From Nocardia terrae (GTDB lineage: Bacteria; Actinomycetota; Actinomycetes; Mycobacteriales; Mycobacteriaceae): a stretch of 64,000 nucleotides of DNA. Positions 32,380 to 40,981 of this stretch are shown piece by piece (the stretch's first letter is position 1; every line of letters begins with the position of its first letter). Position numbers and translations under genes: made by a program. Under the pieces are notes generated by a model. The model was given only the letters and a program-made list of their open reading frames with translations. It did no database searches and was not told where the DNA came from. The DNA lies in assembly GCF_009760405.1 (NCBI RefSeq), contig NZ_WRPP01000001.1, positions 1,364,001 to 1,428,000 on the forward strand. The letters run 5' to 3'.

Positions 32380-32835
32380 GTGCGTCCACCGCTTCCTCCC
32401 TTCGTCGATATGGAATCCGCGGAGGCCAAGGTCCGTGCCGCCGAAAACGCCTGGAACACCCGCGATCCCGAGACGGTCGCGCAGGCGTACACCGAAGATT
32501 GCGTCTGGCGCAATCGCGACGAGTTCATCACCGGCCACGCCGAGATCATCGACTTCCTGAAGCGCAAGTGGGCCAAGGAAAACGGCTACGCCCTGCGCAA
32601 GGAGCTCTGGGGCTTCCGGAACAACCGCATGGCCGTCCGCTTCCAATACGAATGGCACGACGACAACGGCCAGTGGTACCGCAGCTACGGCAACGAACTC
32701 TGGGAGTTCGCCCCCGACGGCCGCATGTCCCGCCGCGAAGCCAGCATCAACGACACCCCGATCCCCGAATCCCACCGCCGAATCTTCGGCCCCCGCGCCG
32801 CCGCAGAGCTCAACACTCCCCTTCCCCTGCAATAA
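32380..32835 (+). CDS. DUF1348 / NTF2-like protein
   Basis: A 151-residue SnoaL/NTF2-fold protein of family DUF1348. Landmarks are [60 protein letters not shown] and [20 protein letters not shown], all close to the family pattern. The fold is a cone-shaped barrel that may bind a small hydrophobic ligand; function unknown. The GTG follows the PNPOx stop by 26 nt. A long hairpin (32839-32904) begins 3 nt after the stop. Confidence 0.92.
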   Translation: MRPPLPPFVDMESAEAKVRAAENAWNTRDPETVAQAYTEDCVWRNRDEFITGHAEIIDFLKRKWAKENGYALRKELWGFRNNRMAVRFQYEWHDDNGQWYRSYGNELWEFAPDGRMSRREASINDTPIPESHRRIFGPRAAAELNTPLPLQ

Positions 32836-32838
32836 CAA

Positions 32839-32904
32839 CAAGATCAGGGAGCTCTCACCGTGGTGAATTCGGGCGAATTCGTCGGTGAGAGCTCCCTGAT
32901 CTTG
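32839..32904. repeat. Stem-loop with 22-bp perfect arms (loop-conserved hairpin family)
   Basis: Arms 32839-32860 and 32883-32904 are exact complements. The 22-nt loop contains GAATTCGGGCGAATTC. It lies between two convergent genes, so it can terminate both. The loop core GAATTCGGGC-R-AAT recurs in two other hairpins (48246-48308 and, inverted, 61728-61790) whose stems have a different sequence. Confidence 0.85.
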
Positions 32905-32927
32905 GTCATCGCGCGGCCAAGGGTGGG

Positions 32928-34382
32928 TCAGGCGACGTGGGCGGGCTCCGGTGGGGTGGTGATCGGGCCGTTCGAGGCGGGGGCGGTGCGGGCGGATCGG
33001 GTGTAGAGGGCGAAGACCAGTGCGCCCGCGATGATTCCGGTGGCGCCGGCTGCGAAGGTCGCGGCGTTCAGGCCGTCCACGAAGCCGTGGCCGGATGGCT
33101 TGCCCGAGCCCGCGTTGCGGAAGACGGTGCCGAGCACGGCGACTCCCAGTGCCAGGCCCAGTTGGCGTGCGGTGTTGATCGCGCCCGCGGCGGTGCCGCT
33201 CTGGTGCGGCGGGACCGCGGCCATGCCCACCGCCACCAGCGGCGGGGCCATGACGCCGACGCCGACGCCGATCACCAGGTAGCCGGGAATTGTCGCGGTC
33301 CAGGAGGATCCGGTGTCGATGATGGTCAGCAGTGCGCTGCCCGCGCCGATCACCGCCAGGCCGCCGCCGATGGTCCACCTCGGCGCGACATCGTGCAGCA
33401 GCCTGCCGAAGACGCCCGAGGTCAGGAAGGCGCACACCGACATCGGCAACATGGACAGCCCGGCCCGCAGCGGGGTCAGGTGCAGGTACTGCTGCAGCCA
33501 CAGCGACAGCAGCGGACTCGCGGAGAACGCGGCGAAACTCATTCCGGCGGCGGCGATCAGCGTGGCGGTGAATCCCGCGCTGCGCAGCAGGGGGAGCGGC
33601 AACATCGGTGCGGCGCTGCTGAATTCGACGGCGACGAACGCCGCCAGTGCGACCGCCCCGGCGATCAGCGCGACCGCCGCACCGCGATCGCCCCAGCCGT
33701 GCTCGCCCGCTCGGATCACGCCATAGGTCACCGCCGTCGCGGCGACGGTGAAGGTCAGCATGCCGCCGAAGTCCACCCGACGGTCCGCGCGCCGCGGCGA
33801 CGGCCCGAAAGCGATGGCGGACAAGGCGATCGCCAGTACGGCGATCGGCAGGTTGACGAAGAAGATCCACCGCCACGACAGCAGATCGGTCAGCACGCCG
33901 CCCAGCACCACGCCGACACCGGCGGCCGCACCCGACACCGCGCCCCAGGCGCTGAACGCGATTCCGCGATCACGGCCGGTGTAGGTGGCGTGCAGCAGCG
34001 AGAGCGTCGTGGCCAGCATGGCCGCGCCGCCGATGCCCTGCGCGGCACGCGCCGCGACCAGGACGCCCGCCGATCCGGCCACGCCGCAGCCGAGGCTGGC
34101 GGCCGCGAACAGGGCCAGGCCGATCAGATAGGTCGGCTTCGCGCCGAACCGGTCGGCCAGCGAGCCGAGCATGAGCAGCAGGGCGGCCAGGGCCAGGGCG
34201 TAGCCGTCGATGACCCACTGCAATCCGGACAGGCCCGTGCCGAGATCGGCGGCGATGTCGGGTAGGGCGACGTTCACGATGGTGACGTCTATAAGGAGCA
34301 TGAACGAGCCCAGGCAGGCCGCGAACAGGGGAAGCCATTTCCGCATGGGAACCTCCGGTGGAACGAGCGATTTCGTCTCCAA
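32928..34382 (-). CDS. MFS drug exporter, DHA2 (14-helix) type
   Basis: A 484-residue transporter with 14 predicted helices. DVTIVNVALPDIAADLGTGL is the TM1/D1 motif of DHA2 exporters. GSLADRFGAKPTYLIGLALF is motif A, GVLVAARAAQGIGGAAMLAT is motif B, and GGVLTDLLSWRWIFFVNLP is motif C-like. It would expel drugs or metabolites with proton exchange. It is divergent from a double AsnC-type regulator with 59 nt between starts, the likely controller. Confidence 0.93.
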   Translation of the reverse strand: METKSLVPPEVPMRKWLPLFAACLGSFMLLIDVTIVNVALPDIAADLGTGLSGLQWVIDGYALALAALLLMLGSLADRFGAKPTYLIGLALFAAASLGCGVAGSAGVLVAARAAQGIGGAAMLATTLSLLHATYTGRDRGIAFSAWGAVSGAAAGVGVVLGGVLTDLLSWRWIFFVNLPIAVLAIALSAIAFGPSPRRADRRVDFGGMLTFTVAATAVTYGVIRAGEHGWGDRGAAVALIAGAVALAAFVAVEFSSAAPMLPLPLLRSAGFTATLIAAAGMSFAAFSASPLLSLWLQQYLHLTPLRAGLSMLPMSVCAFLTSGVFGRLLHDVAPRWTIGGGLAVIGAGSALLTIIDTGSSWTATIPGYLVIGVGVGVMAPPLVAVGMAAVPPHQSGTAAGAINTARQLGLALGVAVLGTVFRNAGSGKPSGHGFVDGLNAATFAAGATGIIAGALVFALYTRSARTAPASNGPITTPPEPAHVA

Positions 34383-34390
34383 GCATGGGA

Positions 34391-34404
34391 GATACGCTTG
34401 TATC
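34391..34404. promoter_or_regulatory. Small palindrome in the MFS/AsnC promoter gap
   Basis: GATAC-GCTT-GTATC, plus TCTCC-N7-GGAGA just beside it (34378-34394). Candidate operators for the AsnC-type regulator. Confidence 0.45.
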
Positions 34405-34441
34405 CACCTAGCTATCCGCCGGAGGGCGCTAGAATCCTCCT

Positions 34442-35464
34442 ATGTTCGAGGAAGAGTTGGATGATTCCTCCGTTTTGGATGTGCTCGACAAGCAGATCGT
34501 GCACGGCCTGGTCACCGACGCGCGTATCCCGTTCGCGCGGCTGGGGGCGATCCTGGGCGTCTCCGAGCAGACCATTGCGCGGCGGTATCGATCGCTGATC
34601 GGGCGGGGGATCATTCACGTTGCGGGACAGGTGAATACCGTGCCGCTCGGCCAGCCCCGCTGGATCATGCGCATCACCTCCGAGCCCGCCAAGGCGGTGG
34701 CGCTGGCCGAATCCCTGGCCCGGGTACCGGAATTGAGCTGGGTGGCGCTGCTGACCACCGGGTTCGAGGTGATGTGCGTCGGCCGGACACGGTCGATGGA
34801 TCGGCGGGATCAGTTGCTGCTGCGCATGATTCCGCGCGCGACGCCCGTGCTCGGGTTGAGCGTGTACGAGGTCATGCGGCAGTTCCCGTTCACCGAGGAA
34901 TGGCCGCGCTACGGCCGATTGCTGACTCCCGCGCAGCTGGAGGAACTCGGACCGCGACCGCCCATGTGGGATCCGGCCGGACCGGAGGCCCCGGTCGCCC
35001 TGTCCCGCGAGGACGAGGCGATGCTGGCGATTCTGGCGCGCGACGGCCGCGCGCCGTACGCGCAACTGGCCGCCGCCACCGGATGGAGCGCGACGCGGGT
35101 GGCGCGGCGCATGAGCGAACTGATCGGCTCGGGGGTCCTCTACTTCGATCTCGACTTCGCCTTGGAACTCATGGGTTACACCTCGCGGGCGCTGTTGTGG
35201 ATGCAGGTGAGCCCGGCGCACCTGGAGGCGGTGGGGATGGCGCTCGCGCAGTATCCCGAGACCGCGTATCTGGCCGCGATCACCGGACCCGCGAACCTGA
35301 CGGCCTCGGTGGTCTGCCGGGACAACGCCCATCTGTATCGGTTCGTCACCGAGCGGCTGGGCGCGCTGCCGGGGATCAACAACATCGAGGTCTCACCCGC
35401 CTTGCGCATCTTCAAGCAGTCCCAGAGTTTGATCGATGCTCGCAAGATCGCGGTCGCGCCCTGA
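34442..35464 (+). CDS. Lrp/AsnC-family regulator with two fused AsnC units
   Basis: A 340-residue protein made of two AsnC-like halves. The first helix-turn-helix is RIPFARLGAILGVSEQTIAR (residues about 28-50), followed by a RAM-like domain. The second is RAPYAQLAAATGWSATRVAR (about 205-225), with a RAM domain running to the end. Normal Lrp proteins have about 150 residues and one unit. TAGAAT ends 6 nt before the ATG, indicating a leaderless mRNA. It probably controls the divergent MFS exporter. Effector unknown. Confidence 0.93.
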   Translation: MFEEELDDSSVLDVLDKQIVHGLVTDARIPFARLGAILGVSEQTIARRYRSLIGRGIIHVAGQVNTVPLGQPRWIMRITSEPAKAVALAESLARVPELSWVALLTTGFEVMCVGRTRSMDRRDQLLLRMIPRATPVLGLSVYEVMRQFPFTEEWPRYGRLLTPAQLEELGPRPPMWDPAGPEAPVALSREDEAMLAILARDGRAPYAQLAAATGWSATRVARRMSELIGSGVLYFDLDFALELMGYTSRALLWMQVSPAHLEAVGMALAQYPETAYLAAITGPANLTASVVCRDNAHLYRFVTERLGALPGINNIEVSPALRIFKQSQSLIDARKIAVAP

Positions 35465-35532
35465 GGGGCATCGCGCTTGCCGAGGGTTTGCCACCAGGTC
35501 TTTCGCGTGTCGTTCAGCGCGTCGCTTGCGTC

Positions 35533-35544
35533 GAACATCTGTTC
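35533..35544. promoter_or_regulatory. LexA (SOS) box upstream of recA
   Basis: GAACATCTGTTC matches the actinobacterial SOS consensus GAAC-N4-GTTC exactly. It lies 91 nt before the recA ATG. Confidence 0.93.
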
Positions 35545-35565
35545 GTCTAAGCTCGTCGTCGGAAC

Positions 35566-35588
35566 TTGTCGGTGCCTCCCTCTAACGT
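35566..35588 (+). promoter_or_regulatory. RecA-NDp (PafBC-type) LexA-independent DNA-damage promoter
   Basis: TTGTCGGTG, 8 nt, then TAACGT fits the mycobacterial RecA-NDp consensus TTGTCRGTG-N8-TANNNT at every fixed position. It lies 22 nt downstream of the LexA box, between it and recA. Confidence 0.9.
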
Positions 35589-35635
35589 GGGCGCCAACCA
35601 CAGCATGAGACACCCGTTGAGAAGGGGAACTGACG

Positions 35636-36670
35636 ATGGCACCTCCCGCTTTCGATCGTGACAAGGCCCTCGATCTGGCGTTGGCGCAGATCGAGAAGAG
35701 CTTCGGCAAGGGCGCGCTGATGCGCCTGGGTGAGGAGGCGCGCCAGCCGATCTCGGTGATTCCCACCGGATCCATCGCGCTGGATGTCGCCCTCGGTATC
35801 GGCGGTCTGCCGCGCGGCCGCATCGTCGAGGTGTACGGCCCGGAATCCTCGGGTAAGACCACCGTCGCCCTGCACGCGGTCGCCAATGCGCAGGCCGCGG
35901 GCGGTGTCGCCGCCTTCATCGACGCCGAGCACGCGCTGGATCCCGACTACGCCCGCAAGCTGGGTGTCGACACCGACGCGCTGCTGGTCTCCCAGCCCGA
36001 CACCGGTGAGCAGGCGCTCGAAATCGCCGACATGCTGGTGCGTTCCGGCGCCATCGACATCATCGTCATCGACTCCGTCGCCGCCCTGGTGCCGCGCGCC
36101 GAGATCGAGGGCGAGATGGGTGACAGCCACGTCGGTCTGCAGGCCCGCCTGATGAGCCAGGCGCTGCGCAAGATGACCTCGGCCCTGAACAATTCGGGCA
36201 CCACCGCCATCTTCATCAACCAGCTGCGCGAGAAGATCGGCGTCATGTTCGGCTCGCCGGAGACCACCACCGGTGGTAAGGCGCTGAAGTTCTACGCCTC
36301 GGTCCGCCTGGATGTGCGCCGCATCGAGACGCTGAAGGACGGCTCCGACGCGGTCGGTAACCGCACCCGCGTGAAGGTCGTCAAGAACAAGGTCTCCCCG
36401 CCGTTCAAGCAGGCCGAGTTCGACATCCTCTACGGCGTCGGCATCTCCAAGGAGGGCTCGATCATCGACATGGGTGTCGAGCACGGCTTCATCCGCAAGT
36501 CCGGCTCCTGGTACACCTACGAGGGCGACCAGCTGGGCCAGGGCAAGGAGAACGCCCGCAAGTTCCTGCTCGAGAACACCGACGTCCGGGACGAGATCGA
36601 GAAGAAGATCAAGGAAAAGCTCGGCATCGGCGCGGACGTCACCGCCGACGAGGCTCCCGCCGACTTCTGA
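35636..36670 (+). CDS. recA: Recombinase RecA
   Basis: A 344-residue protein of normal RecA length, without an intein (mycobacterial recA genes sometimes have one). Walker A is [19 protein letters not shown]. The L1/L2 DNA loops are in [20 protein letters not shown] and [18 protein letters not shown], and the Walker B region is [20 protein letters not shown]. It forms ATP-dependent filaments on single-stranded DNA, exchanges strands, and stimulates LexA self-cleavage. Dual damage control is expected from the LexA box and the RecA-NDp promoter. recX begins 4 nt after the stop. Confidence 0.99.
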   Translation: MAPPAFDRDKALDLALAQIEKSFGKGALMRLGEEARQPISVIPTGSIALDVALGIGGLPRGRIVEVYGPESSGKTTVALHAVANAQAAGGVAAFIDAEHALDPDYARKLGVDTDALLVSQPDTGEQALEIADMLVRSGAIDIIVIDSVAALVPRAEIEGEMGDSHVGLQARLMSQALRKMTSALNNSGTTAIFINQLREKIGVMFGSPETTTGGKALKFYASVRLDVRRIETLKDGSDAVGNRTRVKVVKNKVSPPFKQAEFDILYGVGISKEGSIIDMGVEHGFIRKSGSWYTYEGDQLGQGKENARKFLLENTDVRDEIEKKIKEKLGIGADVTADEAPADF

Positions 36671-36673
36671 TCG

Positions 36674-39115
36674 ATGACCCCTCGGGAACCTGAAGGGCCC
36701 CGGCCTGACTCGCCGGGGCCCACCCCCCGCCTGGACGCGGTGGAACGCCTCCGCCGCCAACTCGCCGCGGCCGACGCCCGCGCCGCGAAGCGCTCATCCC
36801 GCACCTCGGCCCCCGGGACCCGGATTCCCGAGCCGAGTCACGACCTCTTCGGCCGCGACTCGGCCGACCCCTATACCTCCGCCGCAGGCACCTGGAACTA
36901 CGGCCCGGCGCACCACGTCCCGGCCGATTCTGGCCCCGCGCAGCATTTTTCACCCGATACCGGCCACTCGACCTGGCACACGACCGAGCGGTCGGCCACC
37001 GCCGACTCCTCGCCGAGCGACCGCGGTACTGATCCGTCCTCCGACGACCCGTCGCCGAATTCATCCCGCCCCCAAAGCGGTTCGTCCACCGGGCGAGCCC
37101 ACCCGCCGGGGCAGTGGCGAGAGGAAGCGCCCACTGCCCCCGGCGAGCGGGCGGGCGCTGGCGCGAATTCTGAAGATGCTCCGCGAGTCGAGAACCGGTC
37201 CGCGTCGAACGATCCAGGCATCGTGCCGATTTCGTCTGGAGCCACCAGGGTAGAGAAGCTTCGCGCCGCTCACGCCGCCCTGGCCGAGGCGACCGCCGCG
37301 GCGAAGAATGCGGAGAGCGCGTCGGACACCGAACGGCGTGGCCGTCGCGCGCCCCGCGGAGTGGGCTCGAGCGACCCGGAAATCAGCGAACCCCGCACCG
37401 AGCGCGGACGCAACGGGAGCCGCCGAGGCGGCGTCGATGCGGTTGCGCTGGAGGGATACCGGAGCATCGACCCGATCTCGCCCGGCGCCACCAAGGAAGA
37501 GAAGTTGCGGGCAGCGCGGGCGGCGCTGGCAGAAGCGACTGCGGCGGCTGCGGACTCCGGGCGGACTGCCGGGGGTCGGGGCGTGGAGTCGATCGGGCGT
37601 GAGGGCGCTCCGCGGGGCGGTGGGGCAGAGGTTCGGCGGTCCCCGGCGGGCAGGAGCGGGTTCGAGGAGCCCGGCGAAGACGTTGCAGGTGAGGGGGAGC
37701 GGCGTGGCAGCGGGGGAGTTGGGGCGGATTTCGCGGAGGGCGGGGATTGCGAATTCGAGGAAGGCGGTGCGAGGCGGCGGGGTGGTGCGTACACGGAGGG
37801 ACGTACTCGGGGCCGGAGAGGGCGTCGCGGGGACTCGTCATCGGCTGGTGAGGGCGAGGCGGGACGCGGGGGAGTGGATGCCGGTGCGGCGGAGGGATAT
37901 CCGGGCGACTATGGCGATGAGGGCGACGCCGGGGGGCGTCGACGCCGAGGGGGTCGGCGTGGGCGGGCGTACTCGGAAGAGCGCGCGTACTCGGACGGTT
38001 CGGGGTCCGGGGAGGACGGCGATGAGCCGGAGGAGCAGGGTGGCCGAGGGCGGCAGGGGCGTCGTCGGCGTGGGCGGCAGGCAGGGGAAGGGGCATCCGC
38101 TGCGGAGGGGATGGTCGGTGGGGGGACCGAGGCGCAGGCCAAGGATGTGTGTTTGCGGCTGTTGACGGATCGGGCTCGGAGTCGGGCCGAGTTGGCGGAT
38201 CGGTTGGCGGAGAAGGGGTTCAACGCGGGGGTTGCGAAGCGGGTGTTGGATCGGCTGACCGAGGTCGGGTTGGTCGATGATGCGGAGTTCGCTCGGCAGT
38301 GGGTGCGGTCTCGGCATGTGTACGGGGGCAAGGGAAAGAAGGTCCTCGCCGAGGAGTTGCGGCGCAAGGGGATTGCTCCGGAGCATGCCGAGCCTGCGTT
38401 GGAGTCGGTGACGGCCGAGGACGAGAACGCTCGGGCGGCTGAACTGGTCCGGCGGAAATTGCCGTCACTGCCGTCGGATATGGATCGGGACAAGGCAGTT
38501 CGGCGTTTGGTCGCCATGCTCGCCCGCCGTGGCTACAACCCCGGCACCGCCTACGGCGTGGTGAGTGCCGAGGTCCCCCGGACGTCAGCGGCCGAGCGTG
38601 AACCCGTAGAGGCCGACGCCGCTCCGACCAGCGCACGCCCGGCCGCATCCCACCGCGAATCCCCTTCCACGGATGCCGATTCCGCTGCCGAATTGGTCCG
38701 CAAGAAGCTGCCCACCCTGTCCCCGACCGTTGACCGGGCCACCGCCACCCGCCGCCTGGTCGGCCTCCTTGCCCGCCGCGGCTACGACTCCGCCACCGCC
38801 TACCGCGTCGTCGCCGCCGAACTCGCCGACTTCCCGGCCCCCGACGACCAGCGTGGCGCATCATCCCGCGCTCCGCAGCCCGCCCGATCGAGCCGCGAGA
38901 TGGCCTCCGGTGCGGGCGATTCCCGGGAACCCGACGAACCCGCCGACGCGGAACACGACCATGCCCGGGCCGCGGAACTGGTCCGCGCGAAGATCCGCAC
39001 CCTGCCCGCCGGCTTGGACCGGGCGAAAGCGATGAACCGACTCGTCGGCCTGCTGGCCCGCCGAGGCTACAGCCAGTCCGTGGCATACGCGGTGGTCAAG
39101 GCCGAACTCGACTAG
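36674..39115 (+). CDS. recX: Giant RecX: recombination regulator with long N-terminal extension and tripled C-terminal module
   Basis: 813 residues against about 150-220 for ordinary RecX. Residues 1-486 are charged, Gly/Arg/Ser/Pro-rich and probably disordered. They contain two copies of ATxxEKLRAAxAALAEATAA (about 189-210 and 272-292) and RGGRRGR-type basic runs. The RecX core starts near 487 (AKDVCLRLLTDRARSRAELA) with helical modules 1 and 2. Module 3 occurs three times: 586-634, 669-719 and 764-813, each AELVRxK...DR...RLVxxLARRGY...AY-V---E. Linkers of 34 and 44 residues separate them. RecX binds in the groove of the RecA filament and inhibits or remodels it. The ATG is 4 nt after recA, so the pair is coupled. 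Confidence 0.95.
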   Translation: MTPREPEGPRPDSPGPTPRLDAVERLRRQLAAADARAAKRSSRTSAPGTRIPEPSHDLFGRDSADPYTSAAGTWNYGPAHHVPADSGPAQHFSPDTGHSTWHTTERSATADSSPSDRGTDPSSDDPSPNSSRPQSGSSTGRAHPPGQWREEAPTAPGERAGAGANSEDAPRVENRSASNDPGIVPISSGATRVEKLRAAHAALAEATAAAKNAESASDTERRGRRAPRGVGSSDPEISEPRTERGRNGSRRGGVDAVALEGYRSIDPISPGATKEEKLRAARAALAEATAAAADSGRTAGGRGVESIGREGAPRGGGAEVRRSPAGRSGFEEPGEDVAGEGERRGSGGVGADFAEGGDCEFEEGGARRRGGAYTEGRTRGRRGRRGDSSSAGEGEAGRGGVDAGAAEGYPGDYGDEGDAGGRRRRGGRRGRAYSEERAYSDGSGSGEDGDEPEEQGGRGRQGRRRRGRQAGEGASAAEGMVGGGTEAQAKDVCLRLLTDRARSRAELADRLAEKGFNAGVAKRVLDRLTEVGLVDDAEFARQWVRSRHVYGGKGKKVLAEELRRKGIAPEHAEPALESVTAEDENARAAELVRRKLPSLPSDMDRDKAVRRLVAMLARRGYNPGTAYGVVSAEVPRTSAAEREPVEADAAPTSARPAASHRESPSTDADSAAELVRKKLPTLSPTVDRATATRRLVGLLARRGYDSATAYRVVAAELADFPAPDDQRGASSRAPQPARSSREMASGAGDSREPDEPADAEHDHARAAELVRAKIRTLPAGLDRAKAMNRLVGLLARRGYSQSVAYAVVKAELD

Positions 39116-39163
39116 CGATCGTTCCGAACGTCACCCGTGGAATCGGCCTGACAGAATCGGGGT

Positions 39164-39802
39164 GTGGACGAGAGGATCGTGGCCGCACTCGAGGAGCTCG
39201 AGCGGGTATTTCGGAGGTATCCCCGGCGTCCGGTCCTCGAACGTTGTCCGCATTGCGGACCGCCGGTGCGAGTCGCGGACGTCGACCTCTATTGGCTGAG
39301 CATCAAACTCGGCAACACCGTCGGTGACGATGGCGATGTGAAGGCGTTGCTGCCGCTACTGTTCGAACGGCTGATCGGCACTCGCGAGTTGGATGCCGAG
39401 ATCGTGCTCGGCAAGTTGGCTCAGCGGAATTGGCCGTCGGAGGAACAGTCGGCCATCGACAACCTTCTCGACCAGGTGTGGCGACAGTTGCTGGCCGAAT
39501 TTCCTTCGTGTGTAGGGGGATTCGAGGATGTTTCCGGGTTCTTCGGGGCGACGGCCGCGGCGGGCCTGGCTCCGGATCGATTTCTCGCGGTCTGGGATGC
39601 CACGCCCGGCGAGGCGCCCGATCTCCACCTCGCCGAATTCGTGAACGCTGCCTCGATCTCTCGGCGACTCGTTCCCGCACTTCGATCCTGGATCGGACGG
39701 AACTCGGTGCGGGACAGGCTGTTGCGGGCTTATGAGCGGTGCCATGAGGATCGGGAGCTGGGGGATTTCTTCGCCCGGGCCTACGATGCGGCCTGGCTCT
39801 GA
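39164..39802 (+). CDS. Hypothetical protein with CPHC motif
   Basis: A 212-residue, mainly helical, soluble protein. An N-terminal CPHCGPP suggests a metal or structural site but has no partner cysteine pair. The core has DLYWLSIKLGNTVGDDGDVK and LLPLLFERLIGTRELDAEIV, which look conserved among actinobacterial unknowns. GTG 39164 is preceded by CAGAAT ending 6 nt upstream. It follows recX by 48 nt. Function unknown. Confidence 0.8.
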   Translation: MDERIVAALEELERVFRRYPRRPVLERCPHCGPPVRVADVDLYWLSIKLGNTVGDDGDVKALLPLLFERLIGTRELDAEIVLGKLAQRNWPSEEQSAIDNLLDQVWRQLLAEFPSCVGGFEDVSGFFGATAAAGLAPDRFLAVWDATPGEAPDLHLAEFVNAASISRRLVPALRSWIGRNSVRDRLLRAYERCHEDRELGDFFARAYDAAWL

Positions 39803-39831
39803 TTGTCGGTGCCGCCGCGTAGCGTGGATGT

Positions 39832-40254
39832 ATGGCATTGACATTGGAGGAACGACAGGAATTTCTGGCTCAACCACATATCGGTGCGCTGGCGGTGGCG
39901 GTGGGGGCCGGGCGTGCGCCACTCAATGTGCCCATCTGGTATCAGTATTCGCCCGGCGGTGAGTTGTGGATGGTGACCAGCGCGGGGTCGAAGAAGGTTC
40001 GGGCGTTGGAGGCCGCGGGGCGGTTCAGCATCATGGCGCAGGTTTTGACGCCGACGGTTCGGTACGTGACGGCGGAGGGGGCGATCTCCAGGATCGAAGC
40101 GGGTACCGATGAGATGGTGCGGGAGATGGCCGCCCGTTATCTACCGGCCGACAAGGTGGAGCCCTACCTGAAATACGCGGAGTCGCTGGGGGAGCAGGTC
40201 GCGGTGTTCATGCGGCCGGAGCAGTGGCTATCGGCCGATATGGGTTCGGTCTAG
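39832..40254 (+). CDS. Pyridoxamine 5'-phosphate oxidase-family protein
   Basis: A 140-residue single split-barrel. EERQEFLAQPHIGALAVAVG starts the fold, followed by LNVPIWYQYSPGGELWMVTS and AGRFSIMAQVLTPTVRYVTA. It binds FMN or F420; the subgroup is that of general PNPOx-like actinobacterial oxidoreductases and the substrate is unknown. TAGCGT ends 6 nt before the ATG (leaderless pattern). It ends 7 nt before the convergent DoxX gene. Confidence 0.9.
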   Translation: MALTLEERQEFLAQPHIGALAVAVGAGRAPLNVPIWYQYSPGGELWMVTSAGSKKVRALEAAGRFSIMAQVLTPTVRYVTAEGAISRIEAGTDEMVREMAARYLPADKVEPYLKYAESLGEQVAVFMRPEQWLSADMGSV

Positions 40255-40261
40255 AACGCGC

Positions 40262-40789
40262 CTATCTCCACTTGAACGCCAGGGTGATCACCGCGGCCAC
40301 CACGCCGAGCGTCAAGGCGGCCGCACCCCACAACACGCCCCGCCGTTCCCACGGCCGGCCGTGGTCGAGCGAGAATCGGCCCGGGCCCGCGATGGCCAGT
40401 GTGAACGCGACCGCGGCGATCATCAGGGCGCTCTCGGAGGCCATGAGCCCGTGATGCCAGGTCACGTTCGCCGCGTTGATCATCGTGCCGATCGCGACGG
40501 CCGCGCCCAGCGGGGTGAGCAGGCCGAGCAGCAGCAGGCTGCCTCCGGTCGTCTCGCACAGTCCGGCGAGAGTGCCGAAGAATTTGCCGGGGTGGTAGCC
40601 GAGTTTGTCGAAGCTCACGGTGGTCGGATGCCACCCCACCCCATGGAACCAGCCGAACAGTTTCTGGGTGCCGTGCATGAACATGAGCCCGCCGAAGAAC
40701 ACTCTCAACACCAGCAGTCCCACGTCGACGGCGGAATCGGTGCCTTCGGCTCGATCGGTGCTGTGTCCGTAGGTGACGTTGGTGGCCAT
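40262..40789 (-). CDS. DoxX-family membrane protein
   Basis: A 175-residue protein with four hydrophobic helices. GLLVLRVFFGGLMFMHGTQK and GGSLLLLGLLTPLGAAVAIG are DoxX landmarks, with VGWHPTTVSF in the first loop. DoxX relatives are integral membrane subunits of thiosulfate-quinone reductase or of oxidative-stress complexes; without partner genes here the role is unknown. The start is ATG 40789; GGAGTGGGAC precedes it. It is divergent from the SRPBCC gene, with 192 nt between. Confidence 0.92.
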   Translation of the reverse strand: MATNVTYGHSTDRAEGTDSAVDVGLLVLRVFFGGLMFMHGTQKLFGWFHGVGWHPTTVSFDKLGYHPGKFFGTLAGLCETTGGSLLLLGLLTPLGAAVAIGTMINAANVTWHHGLMASESALMIAAVAFTLAIAGPGRFSLDHGRPWERRGVLWGAAALTLGVVAAVITLAFKWR

Positions 40790-40981
40790 GAGGTCCCACT
40801 CCGGTCGGATGTAGCGATCTTGCTTTCCCGCCCCACAGTGAAATACGAGTCACCACCCGAGCGGGTTCAACAAGATCCTTCTTCTCCGCGAATGCCCCGA
40901 TCCGCAGAACCTACACCTGGGGGTCACGGGCGGTGTCTTTCGTCTCTAGGCCCTGCCCCGGCGCGGTGTCACCATCCTCCT

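Noticed and set aside
35636..36670. Possible RecA intein
   Set aside because: The RecA reading frame is the normal 344 residues with all loops continuous.
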